DNA of 64,000 nt from Nocardiopsis kunsanensis DSM 44524 (GTDB taxonomy: Bacteria > Actinomycetota > Actinomycetes > Streptosporangiales > Streptosporangiaceae): contig NZ_ANAY01000032.1 in NCBI RefSeq assembly GCF_000340965.1, positions 1 through 64,000 on the forward strand. The letters run 5' to 3'. Shown here piece by piece: positions 28,401 through 35,200 of this stretch. Both the position numbers and the translations under genes were made by a program. The stretch's first letter is position 1, and each line of letters starts with the position of its first letter. The notes under the pieces are model-generated. The model was given only the letters and a program-made list of their open reading frames with translations, ran no database searches and was not told the DNA's origin.

Positions 28401-29565
28401 CGTCGCCCCCCTCACCGAAGCTGCGGCAGCGCCCGTCGCTGGAGGCGTAGCGTCCCTGACTGAGGTCCAGGTACTTGGCGGGGTGGAGGGTGAGGTTCAC
28501 CCCGCCTGCGAGGGCCGCCTCGGTATCCCCGCGCCGTAGCGCTTCACAGGCCAGGTGGACGGCGGTCAGGGAGGAGGAGCACATGGTGTCCAGCGCCATG
28601 CTCGGGCCGCGCAGGTCGAGCGTGTACGAGACGCGGTTGGCGATCGAGGCGTAGGAGGAGCCCAGGGACAACGGGTTGCCCAGGAGCGTCTGTTCGGCCT
28701 GGAAGAGCTGGTACTGGGAGTACATGACCCCCACGTAGACCCCGATGTCGCGCCCGGAGATGCGTTGCCGTGTGTATCCGGCGTCCTCCAAGGCGTGCCA
28801 GCTCTCCTCCAGGAACAGGCGTTCCTGGGGGTCCATGCGTTCGGCTTCCCGGGGAGAGACGTGGAAGAAGGAGGCATCGAAGGCGTCGACACCGTCCAGG
28901 AAACCTCCCCACTTGCTGTAGCTCTTGCCGGGGCGGCCCTTGTCCGGATCGAAGTAGAGGTCATGGTTCCAGCGTTCTTCGGGGATCTCCGTGACGCAGT
29001 CGCGCCCGGTCCTCAGGTTGTCCCAGAAGGCGTCGAGGTCGGGGGCCGAGGGGAAACGCCCGCTGATCCCGACGATCGCGACGTCGATGTCCTCCTCACC
29101 GGACGCGGAGCGGGCCACGGGCGAGGGCGCGGAGACGCGGGGGAGCTCCGGTTCCGGAGACACCTCCTCCGGGCCGGAGGCCCGTGCCAGACGTGCGGCA
29201 ACCTCGGGGCGCTCGGCGCTCAGGTGGGCTGCGAGTCCGTCGACGGTCCGGTGCTCGAAGAGCAGTGTGGGGGGCAGGTCCCCGAAGTCGTTCTCCAGGG
29301 CGCGGACCACGTTGAGCGCCATGACCGAGTCGAACCCGTACCGTTCCAGGGGTTCCTGTGGCGAGACGGGGCGGCGTACCTCGTTCTCGACGACGCGTCT
29401 CACGCGATCGAGGACGGGGGCCTCCGGTTCCTCCGTTCGTTCCCCACTGGTCGCGGGAGCCTCTGGAGCATCCCCGGTGAGGAAACGGAGCGCCTCCCGT
29501 GTGGACAGATTGCCCCGTCGAACTCCGGAGAGGACGTCTTCCCGGTTCTGATCATCGCTGAGCAA
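16393..29565 (-). CDS. PKS-B: trans-AT PKS, ACP of module 4 and modules 5-7
   Basis: 4390 residues. Order: docking segment (1-40), ACP4 (Ser80); KS5 (Cys329), DH5 (His799, Asp963), KR5 (Tyr1436), ACP5 (Ser1592); KS6 (Cys1844), carrier-like insert (Glu2189 for Ser), ACP6 (Ser2457); KS7 (Cys2716), DH7 (His3155, Asp3315), KR7 (Tyr3768), C-methyltransferase (SAM motif near 4061), ACP7 (Ser4307); docking tail (4355-4390). No acyltransferase domain. The start is TTG at 29565, 14 bases inside the end of PKS-A, supported by GGAGG six bases upstream; the ATG nearby is out of frame. It begins with a carrier protein whose KS and DH lie at the end of PKS-A, so module 4 is split between two proteins, a common habit of trans-AT systems. 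Confidence 0.95.
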   Translation of the reverse strand: MLSDDQNREDVLSGVRRGNLSTREALRFLTGDAPEAPATSGERTEEPEAPVLDRVRRVVENEVRRPVSPQEPLERYGFDSVMALNVVRALENDFGDLPPTLLFEHRTVDGLAAHLSAERPEVAARLARASGPEEVSPEPELPRVSAPSPVARSASGEEDIDVAIVGISGRFPSAPDLDAFWDNLRTGRDCVTEIPEERWNHDLYFDPDKGRPGKSYSKWGGFLDGVDAFDASFFHVSPREAERMDPQERLFLEESWHALEDAGYTRQRISGRDIGVYVGVMYSQYQLFQAEQTLLGNPLSLGSSYASIANRVSYTLDLRGPSMALDTMCSSSLTAVHLACEALRRGDTEAALAGGVNLTLHPAKYLDLSQGRYASSDGRCRSFGEGGDGYVPGEGVGAVVLRPLAEAEADGDRIHAVIRASALNHGGRTNGYTVPNPREQTRLIGETYRRAGVDPGQVGYVEAHGTGTALGDPIEMAALDRALGPLPPGAAPRAVGSVKSNIGHLEGAAGIAGLAKIVLQMRHRALVPSLHSDELNPAIDFGSGSLRVQRELSSWEPVSPGDGSAPSPRIAGLSSFGAGGANAHLVVQEYVDRPHPAEDHRGHHLFLLSARSQERLSVHAENLARHLERPEHEGTDEAGLLASVAHTLRNGRDAWDERLVLTSRDRGTLISDLRSVSRGQTPEGSLRGRVERGEDGAPVPPVGQERIGALTEAKDLRGLAEVWVAGADVDWAPVEEGSPRTVSLPGYPFLRERHWPETVSAPAAGDAPTHPLIGRDASTPQQCVLNTRLRGDHPLLRGHEVHRQRVLPAAALMEMARAAGARSGLGETPDLLDTVFETPVAVSAEGVHEVTVEVDRSDTEAAFTISGGEPGKEPATHVRGRLRRRSAPEEPPGTLDIEALGAACTDGVPPHDHYRRMEEGGLVHGPGFRVIGSLHTGDGEVVARLSGAHAREDGYLLPPELLDGAFQVLASLGTEGQDGNARIPFAVERMRVHGPLPTECRVHARSRDGASAGGPSGVFDLTVTDTEGRAAVSVDGLVARPVPTVGDDTLVLEPRWEEQNGLASVLPARTSDVLLVFSDRQACAEALSGLHGTVVRVRAGQRFHEHTPYSYEIDPTAESHYTRLLEAVARTSGPVSAMVHDWSEALPESDENALGRSLDRGAHSLLALSRAIAGGMPSRPPRLVLTHPDDTSHAGLIGSSAAAMFAALAQEDPRTRFSTLGLPACPDGTPLWDGEAASAVTAELARTDRAGAEACLRDGRVRVRSLAEHRYARHATAAGASSAGLREEGVYLLTGGLGGIGRELALYLARHHRARLVLNGRSPLDGNGESFLSELASSGGEGLYVAADCSDGSGARELVAAAKQRYGRVDGVFHLAGTTRDALVARKKETEAREVLTPKIWGAHHLDLATRQEPLDFFALFSSASSVTGVAGQTDYAFANSFLNGFADRRETLREAGVRSGRTVSVAWPLWRSGGMDIGRALQERAEQERGWVPLPSVTAMEVLERSLAEGPSRIAVFHGHRERILRSLGGSGRSVPDTAAGSGGAGADSAPSTGVPRALTRFLTTALAGELKLPGGRLDPRERFEHLGVESVMAMNITRELEEVFGELPKTLFFEHSNTNALALYLVQNHPEAVTEAFGGPSRSPAPETGEGVVQERSRPAEAAAPQRRAVEDDPIAIVGLAGRYPMAENPGELWENLLRGRDCVSEVPSGRWDHSPFFAPRGEAPGTSYSKWGGFLRDVAAFDPLFFNISPREARRMDPQERLFLETAWHTLEDAGHTREGLAGRGVGVFVGVMYSQYQLYGADRRAQEQGFVPASLSAAVANRVSHVLDLQGPSLALDTMCSSSLTALHMACASIRLGDCDEAIAGGVNTILHPNRYLQLSQGRFASTDGRCRTFGEGGDGYVPGEGVGAVLLKPLSKALAEGDHVYAVVRGTAVNHGGRSNGFTVPTPAAQAEVVRAALERSGLGPERVGYVEAHGTGTSLGDPIEVDGLTRAFAASGAGGETHCAVGSVKSNIGHLESAAGIAGLTKVLLQMKHGTLVPSLHSEPENPNIRFADTPFSVQRATEPWHRPVKDGRELPRAAAVSSFGAGGANAHAVLEEYLPATDMNTRVAPGAVAELVPISARTPEGLRSIALDLAEAVGAPATAEPAPAVDPDAVCAVAARVLGVPDASVDAGDDLEDLGFDEVSRSALAEWAGNEYGVRPAPEELVACRTLAGFARWIAESAPHRSGTAPVTNGYRLQDIALTLQIGREPLAERAVFVVRDTAELAERLRRFGAGTDDPDTVLGSATGDTALMDGLLEGEEGRTFVESLHRRGDLERIARLWAAGADIGHALPLTGSGARRVSLPTYPFARERYWVPEWGEASPAPGVPVGDGGAEGAASAGSGGQRPGDKESAPVEATPEPLGETPSRFPESDPRTVRETVAGAMSEILEIPATEFDLDTPHADFGVDSVLAVEIVERLNEAFGTELRPTDFFNYTDIRSLSEHIIGERAAQPFSGSRYEPSPVRPEPSPAPDPETTAAGRDPVSSPGSGVQVAARSTDVAVIGMSGRFAHARNLEEFWDNLVAGRDSVAEIPSDRWDTERYWDPDRSEPGKTYSKWGSVLADAYEFDPAFFGMSPREARLMDPQQRLYMMEAWRALEDAGYSDRSVDGAEYHSFVGAAMGDYHHLLRENGVPTEGYTFTGTHPAILASRAAYHLNLRGPSTAVDTSCSSSLMAVHMACEAIREGRCETALAGGVAVLHTPELHVLASKAGMLSPNGRCRPFDDGADGFVPGEGVGVVVLKSLDAALRDGDHIRGVLSATGANQDGRTNGITAPSAPSQSALESDVYRRFGVDPEQIGYVECHGTGTRLGDPIEIEALTEAFSRFTDRKGFCAIGSVKSNLGHTLTAAGVAGLIKALLCIEHGSLVPSLHFEDTNRHIPFADGPFRVNTEARPWARPSGGSRTAAVSSFGFSGTNVHVVAREAPAARARVPEGTDRTYPVPVSAKTPEALRARLLDLSRWLETDGSRHEWRDIAFTLAVGRSHFDVREVFTADGPEELRRRIGLSASRQDRGGARVVEGAFSDTVRRYREGEDVDWSPVFAGQTCRRVPLPTYPFAREEYRAPGTEAEPPTEAEPPTEALRGRVPEPSDGTSRKYWIAADDPVVRDHVVDGSPLLPAAGHLSLVHRAWRDLAGDEPVTLTRCVWLRPVFVENGKEVEVLLRPRGAEESGELSFEVRTADSAGEPTVHSRGTVSAGTGHGERVDLSRIEETCDREVTGREHYDRFTRIGVLYGPRFRTVKGIALNRSQALASLVHEGPEEGLPAGVLDGAIQSVAALQPETPGQRPHVPFAMNGIRVLRPVPEKSFAHVHQASPGECALKIVDVDGNPCVVIDGLSYRELKPRVPTRLFRPHWRALGPVEDAGRTEGPVLIIAPGETYGLDRRLAELHRDADTHVVRPAPGDPAALEKAIAPLPGPERIYFLGGLDDGSAGPGGTDLHSLADLERAQESGVRSLFRAVKALLSRGSAELRPHLTVVTAGVHAIDGTRPGRPFAAGLSGLTKSLAKEYPDWRVACLDVCPDQLVRDPGTVAASVVDEPGHPLGNEVVLRRGHRWERVLVESRTEEPSGPALRQGGSYLVLGGAGGIGAELALHLARSFSARIALVGRRPQDADIEARIRAVTDAGGSAFYIQADASDDRSMREAVELARERHGVLHGVFHSALVLRDARVADLDEAAFEAALEPKVRGAVTLARALRGEELDFLAFFSSAQSFSGNAGQSNYAAGCAFKDAYAAALYESGVPVRIVNWGYWGEVGVVAKAAYRRRMRAVGVHSIDTAEGMRALETVLSGRTVQTLVLKAEDRVLDRFGVTTDRVGAPEPSAEPSAGSGWDPLAGRPLGPEPDGDRLAEAHSALDALGAALLMRSFRELGVFREPGEQRSARSLPAELGVVGEHARLVPALVDILCREGFLTRDGGLLTSVREMEGDPQEGLAALAADRPEVAAHTELLRACLTRYRDLLRGATDPTSVLFPGSSMELVENVYRGDPLADRLNTLAAHAVAAYARERSGPRRLRILEVGAGTGGTTEAVLAALEPHASDIEYVYTDLSAGFLRHGRRRFAQEHPFVAFSRLDIESDPADQGFEAGTFDIVLAANVLHATRDLDRTLAHVRRLLGENGRLILSETTAFSPFATLTFGLLEGWWRFDDDHLRIPGSPLATVRTWTRLLERQGFTRISAHAPARSSGREIGQKVLISDLASAGTAETVPARADDGAVGEEEPGGVETRDRDRVQDELARSIARTLGRADADIDPERPFTDYGVDSIILVELVETINRQLGIELRTTALFDHPTLGELAEFVCAEYGPDTPTDAVDDRDVPEELSYLERLAAGELTLDQTYERLERSGE
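16531..21933 (-). other. Module 7: KS-DH-KR-cMT-ACP
   Basis: KS7: DTSCSSS (Cys2716), HGTGT, with NLGH in place of NIGH. DH7 has an intact HxxxGxxxxP motif (His3155) and Asp3315. KR7 has Tyr3768. The methyltransferase carries ILEVGAGTGGTT near residue 4061. ACP7: GVDSI, Ser4307. The predicted unit is an alpha-methylated alkene. Confidence 0.88.
20187..20230. repeat. 18-bp tandem repeat in the KS7-DH7 linker
   Basis: CCTCCGTGGGCGGTTCGG occurs twice head to tail (20187-20204, 20205-20222), followed by a partial third copy. It encodes EAEPPTEAEPPTEA in the flexible linker, in frame, so copy number could change without breaking the protein. Confidence 0.85.
22081..24549 (-). other. Module 6: KS-(carrier-like insert)-ACP
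   Basis: KS6: DTMCSSS (Cys1844), HGTGT, NIGH. Apart from the carrier-like insert in the KS linker, only ACP6 (GVDSV, Ser2457) follows. There is no reductive domain, so a beta-keto group is expected unless modified in trans. The layout is the same as module 9. Confidence 0.86.
22881..23103 (-). other. Vestigial carrier-like insert in KS6 linker (Ser to Glu)
   Basis: Residues about 2155-2228 of PKS-B read like an ACP (VLGVPDASVDAGDDLEDLGF, then DEVSRSAL). The attachment serine is Glu2189. It lies between the KS6 body and the LQDIALTLQIGRE linker motif, the same place as the inserts in KS3 and KS9. Confidence 0.78.
24676..29094 (-). other. Module 5: KS-DH*-KR-ACP
   Basis: KS5: DTMCSSS (Cys329), HGTGT, NIGH. 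DH5 keeps His799 and Asp963 (LDGAFQ), but the glycine of HxxxGxxxxP is Arg803 (HEVHRQRVLP), so dehydration may be lost or altered. KR5: GGLGGIG loop and Tyr1436. ACP5: GVESV with Ser1592. Confidence 0.87.
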
Positions 29566-32248
29566 GGATGGCCTCCATGCTTTCCCGTGCCTCGGTCTCC
29601 CCGATCTCGCCCGCCTCCAGCCGACGCAGCAGCGCTCGGAGCGCCTCGTCGGTCCCGATGGCCTGCGGCACGGGGTTCGTTTCGAGTCGTCTGGTGGAGA
29701 GGTCCGTCAGGAAGACGAGGACCCTTCCCTGGTCGTCGGTAATACGTACGTCGTAATGCTTCAGCGCCCGGTCCGCTGTCCCCCGCCGCCCGACGACGTG
29801 TACGCGGCAGCGTGCGGGCAGCGTGCGGGGCCAGGCGGCCTCTCCCACCGCGAAGGGCAGTACGGGGGGGTCGGCAGGGTCTTCGAGGGCGGCCAACACC
29901 TGGAGCGCCCCGTCGAGGAGCGCGGGGTGCAAGGCAGCGTCAGGGAAACTCCCGTCCGCTGCCGTAGGCAGCTCGATCCGGGCACAGGCCTCGGTCTCTC
30001 CGGCGCGCACCTCGGTGAGGGAAGTGAGTGACGGGCCGTGGACGAGCCCGCGCTCCCGCAGTCGCCGGTAGTGCTCGACCGTGTCCACGTGACCGGTACA
30101 CCTGCGCGAGAGGGCGTCCAGGTCAACCGTCTCCGTGCGGGCCCCCGTCTCGAGGACGGCGAGCTTTCCGGTGGCGTGCCTGACCGGCTCCCCGGCACCG
30201 TCCGTCGAGGAGATCTCGAATTCGGTTCCCGAGGATGCCCAGGACAACGTGACAACCAGGGTGAGGGTTCCCGTGTCGAAGGCGACCGGACTCTCCCAGA
30301 CCAGGTTGCGGACGGCGTCCGCCCGCACACCGGAACGGTCGGCCGCGCGTCGGAGGAGTTCGAGGACGAGGACCCCGGGCAGGGTCCGCTGTCCCAGGAC
30401 GACGTGGTCGCGGAGGAAGCTCTCCTCTCCCGTGAGGGTCACCGCCGACCTGTGTTTCCCCTCGGGGGACGGGAGAGGCTGTGGGGCGAGTGTCCCGACG
30501 GTCTCCCCTCCCCCGTACACGGTGTCCTCGCCGGTGTACCAGTAGCGGTGACCGTCGAAGGGGTAAGTGGGCAGGGGCAGTCTGGTGCCGCGCGGCCCCG
30601 TCCACAGTGCCGCCCAGTCCACTTCCTCACCGCGCAGATAGGCCTGCGCGCGGAGGAAGGGGAGGGAGGAGGGGGCACCACCGTCCGGTGCTCCCTCGGG
30701 CCGAAGATCCGTTCCCGTCAACGCCTCCCGCAGGCGCTCGGCGAACTCCTCCCTGGTCGTGGCCAGGAAGACCGTGCGTTCCCGGAAATGGTCGCGCCCG
30801 TGTTGGAGCTCGTGGGCGATCTCCGCGAGCGATGCTCGCGGGTCCGCGGTTCCCAGCCACGCCGACAGGTCTTCGAGCCGGGCCCGGAGCGCGGTCGGTG
30901 TCTGTGCCGAGACCGGCAGCACCGCTACCGGGCCGCAGTCCGGAACGTGCCGCTCGACGGGGGGAGCCTCCTCCAGGACGACATGGGCGTTGGTGCCGCT
31001 GAAGCCGAAACCGCTGACGGCCGCCCTGCGGGGGGACGAACCGTCCGTGGACCACTCCTTCGGCTCGGTGTTCACATAGAAGGGGGTGCTCTCGAAATCG
31101 ATGTGCCGGTTGGCGCGCTCGAAATTCAGCGAGGCGGGGATCCTGCGGTGGCGTAGGGCAAGGAGGGTCTTGACGACCCCGGCGATGCCGGCGGCCGCAG
31201 CGGCGTGGCCGATGTTGGTCTTGACCGAACCGATCGCGCAGAACCCGTTCCGGTCGGTAGAGCGCCGGAAGGCGTTGGTCAGCGCCTCGACCTCGATGGG
31301 GTCGCCGAGCCGCGTGCCCGTGCCGTGGGCCTCCACGTAGCCGATCGTGTCCGGATCGATCCTGGCTGCGGCGTAGGCCGCCGTCTCCACGTCCGTCTGT
31401 GCACGGCCGCTGGGCGCGGTGATGCCGTTGGTCCGCCCGTCCTGGTTGATCGCCGTGCCCTTGATGACGCCGTGGACATGGTCACCGTCGGCCAGAGCCC
31501 GTTCGAGCGGTTTGAGTACCAGCACGCCCACACCCTCTCCCGGGCCGAACCCGTCGGCCGAGTCGTCGAAGGTCTTGCAGACTCCGTCGGGGGAGAGCAT
31601 GTTCCCGTTGCTGGCGACGACGAAATAGTCGGGAGCCAGGGTGAGGAAGACACCGCCGGCGAGGGCCATGTCGCACTCGCCGCTGCGCAGGCTCTGGACC
31701 GCGAGGTGCAGGGCGACCAAGGAGGACGAGCAGGCGGTGTTGACGGCCATGCTCGGCCCCTTGAGGTCGAGGAAGTAGGAGATCCGGGCAGCCAGGACGG
31801 ATGCTTCGTTGCCCCAGAAGGCCTGGGCCTCCTTGGTCGTCCCGGCCTTGTTCATCCGGGTCAGGTACTCGCTCGGCCCCACACCGACGAAGACGCCGCA
31901 CGAGGTCCCGCCGAGCGAACCGCTGGGGTGTCCGGCGTCCTCCAGGGCCCGCCAAGACTCCTGGAGGAACAACCTCTGCTGGGGATCGGTCTGTTCGGCC
32001 TCCTTGCCCGAGACGTCGAAGAAGGGGGCGTCGAACAGGTCGATGTTCTCCAGGAAACCGCCACGGTCGCAGTAGGTGGTGTCGCGGCGTGCGGGATCGG
32101 GGTCGAAGTAGCGGGCACTGTCCCACCGTTCCGGGGGGACGGGGCGTACGGAGCTGACACCGTTCTCCAGGTTCGTCCACAGGGTGCCGAGATCGGGCGC
32201 GCCCGGGAACCGCCCGGACATGCCGACGACAGCGATGTCTCCCGGTGC
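29212..32248 (-). other. Module 4: KS-DH // ACP split over two proteins
   Basis: KS4 (NTACSSS, Cys5612) and DH4 (HVVLGQRTLP, His6054; LDGALQ, Asp6218) end PKS-A; the ACP (GFDSV, Ser80) opens PKS-B. There is no KR for this module, so DH4 must act on a hydroxyl made elsewhere, for example by the module 5 KR or one acting in trans. The C-terminus of PKS-A (LLRRLEAGEIGETEARESM) looks like a docking helix. Confidence 0.85.
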
Positions 32249-35200
32249 ACGGCGGTGACCGCTCTCGGGTCCGCCGGGCCGGGGAGCGGTGGCGGTGCGG
32301 TCGGAGGAGGAGCCGTCCCGGACCTCCGGTTCGGGCACCGTCACGACGACCCTGCCGACCGTGGCCCGGTCCTCCTTGAGGGCGTAGGCGTCGGCGACCC
32401 GGTCGAAGGGCACGACGTGGGCGACCGTGGGCCGTATCCGCCCTGTCTCCAGGTGGTCGGCCATGATCCGGAGGTAGGGAACGCGCTGTTCGGGGTGGCG
32501 GAGGAAGAACTTCTTGGTGTTGAAGCTGTGGAAGCTCTGGTTGTCGACCATCCGGGACAGGTCGACTCCGCCGGATGCCTGGAGCCCGAACACGGCGATC
32601 TCGACATAGCGTCCCTCGGGCGCCAGGAGATCGATCCCCCGTTGCAGGGCCCCGTCGGCCCGGGTGTTGACCACGACGTCCACCCCGCGGCCACCCGTTC
32701 GGCGCATCACCTGCTCGGCCACGTCGGAGCGACTGTGGTCGATGGGGTCGGTGAGCCCCAATCCGGCCAGGAAGTCGACCTTGGCAGCCGAACCGGCGGT
32801 GGCGATGACCTCGGCACCGGCGATCCCGGCCAGCTGGACCGCCATCAGCCCGTTGGTACCGGTGGCCGCCTCCACGAGTACGTGCTCACCCTCTCGGATC
32901 CCAGCCCGTTCCAGGGCGAGGTACATGGCCAGGAACCCGACGGGGAAACCACAGGCCTCCTCGTGTGTCACGTTGGAGGGTTTGCGGACGGCGAAACTCT
33001 CGTCCGTGATCACCACGGAGGCCTGTCCACCCATCTCGGGGCGGGTCAGGGCGATCACCTCGTCGCCGGGTTCCAGACGCCGTACGTCGGGACCGGTCCG
33101 TCGAACAATCCCCGAGACCTCCACCCCCGGAGTGAAGGGGAAGTCCGGCATCATCGGGTACAAGCCCCGGGCCGCGAGGAAATCCGAGAAGTTGACGGGG
33201 AATGCTCTGACCTGGATCTCGACCTCTCCGGGTCCGGGAGCGACCGGTTCCAGGGCGTGGATACGGAGGTCCTTCGGATGTCCGGGGCGTTCGAACCTGA
33301 CGGCGCGGAAGCCCGTGGAACCCGATGGTGCCGCAGGAGTGGATGCCGTAGCGGCCGTTTCCGAACCGCTCACCTCCTCCCTGGCCCCGGAAGTGTGCCC
33401 GGTGGCGGCCGCCGGCGGCCCATGGGCGGTGTCTTCTCCGGAACCGTCCGCTGGCTCCGCTCCTGTGGTCTCCGGGGTGAGGCGCCCGGCCAGGGCCGTT
33501 CCGTGCTCCTCCACGACGAAGGCCGTCAAGGCGTCGACCGTCGGGTGGTCGAAGATCACGATGGTCTTGAGGACGATCCCCAGTTCGTGGTTGATCCGGT
33601 TGATCAGTTCGACCCCGACGATGGAGTCGACCCCGACGGATGTGAAGGGGGCACCGCCGTCGATCTCCTCGGGCGACATGCCCAGGCAGTCCGCCACGAG
33701 TCCGCGGATGATGCCGGACACCTGCGGGCCCAGGCCGGCCGACACGGGCCCCGTCGTCTTCACCGGAGAGACCTCCTCCTCACGTACCGGTACACCGTGG
33801 TCATCTCCTGTCGGGTCCTTCCGGACGGATCCCGGCGTTCCCGTCCCGGCCGCGATCACACGCTGCGACGGTTCACCTGGGAAGGTGGAGGTCCCCAACG
33901 CGACGGCGCGCCTGAACCCGGCCCTTTCCAACCTGCGGCGCCACGTGTGCACGTCGAGCAGCGGAGACCCCGGAAGCCTCCGGTCCCCGTCGGCGTGGTG
34001 CCACCATCCGTCGAGGAGACCGAAGGTGACCGTGTGGAAGGCCAATACTCGGGTGACTTCGGTCAACACCAGTTCCCCGTCCTCCGCCAGCAGTGAACGC
34101 ACCCGGCCCAGGGCTGCGTCGAGGTCTTTGGAGGCGTGGACCGAGTTGGCCGCCACCACCACGTCGTAGTGGCCCGGCCGGATCCCCTGTTCGGCCAGGG
34201 GCAGGTCGATGTCCAACGACCGGAAACCGAGTTCGGCCCCGTGGCGGGGCAGTTCCCGCTCGGCCTGGCGCAAGAAGCGTTCGGAGACGTCCGTGAAGTC
34301 GTATGAGACGCCCCGTAGGCCTTCGAGAGCGGCGAGCACGCTGCGTGTGGTCGCCCCGGTCCCGGCCCCGATCTCCAGGACACGGACCCCGGCCGTCCTC
34401 CGGGGGTCGCGGATCCGCTGAAGCACGCGGGCGCGGACCCGGTCGGCCAGGAGGGCGTTGCAGTGGTCGACGAGTTCCTCATCGCGATAGATACCGGAGA
34501 CCGGTCCAGTGTCACCCGAGGGGAACAGGACCTCCGCAGCGGTCGCCTCCCCTCTCAGGACCCGCGGCATGGCCGCCAGGCAGGTGGTCGCCAACGCGAC
34601 TCTCGCCGAGAGGTTGGGGTAGTCCTCCACCAAGTGGTCAGCACTCGTGACCGGTCCGGCCGGGGAAGCCTTCGGCAGGAAGAACCGCCCCTCCTCCTCG
34701 AGGAGGTGCCCGTGACCGGCCAGAATGCCGCACAGTGTCTCCAGCAGGGGGCCGTACTTGGGCAGTGCCCCGGTGTCCCGGACCAGTTCCGTCCGGAGGT
34801 GACCCCGAATGCCGTCACGGAACAGGCCGAGCGAACGCAGCACATCCACGGCGTTCACGCGGACGAACGAGTCGAGCGCCCGTTGTTCGGTGTTGACATC
34901 CGCGCTCAGGGGCGTGAAGGGAGCTCCGGGTACGGTCACGGCCCCTTCGCCCGAGAGGTCCGCGCCGATCGCGGACAGGACGCGTTCGTCCGCACGGACG
35001 GCGACGACCTGTTGTTCGTCCCCGGAGAGGACCCGTTCGACGACCTCCATCCCCTCGGCCGGCCCGATGGAACCGTGCCCCTGGGACGCCAGGCGTTGCT
35101 GGTACTCCGGTGAGGCGACATGGCCCACCGTTCCCCAGAGCCCCCAGTTGACGGATCGGACCGGATAATCGGCGCGCGGCGCCAGCCATCGGGCCACGCC

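Noticed and set aside
5109-29565. KS domains as non-elongating (KS0)
   Set aside because: All ten KS domains keep Cys, the HGTGT histidine and the NIGH-region histidine (NLGH in KS7, SIGH in KS9), so none meets the usual KS0 sign.
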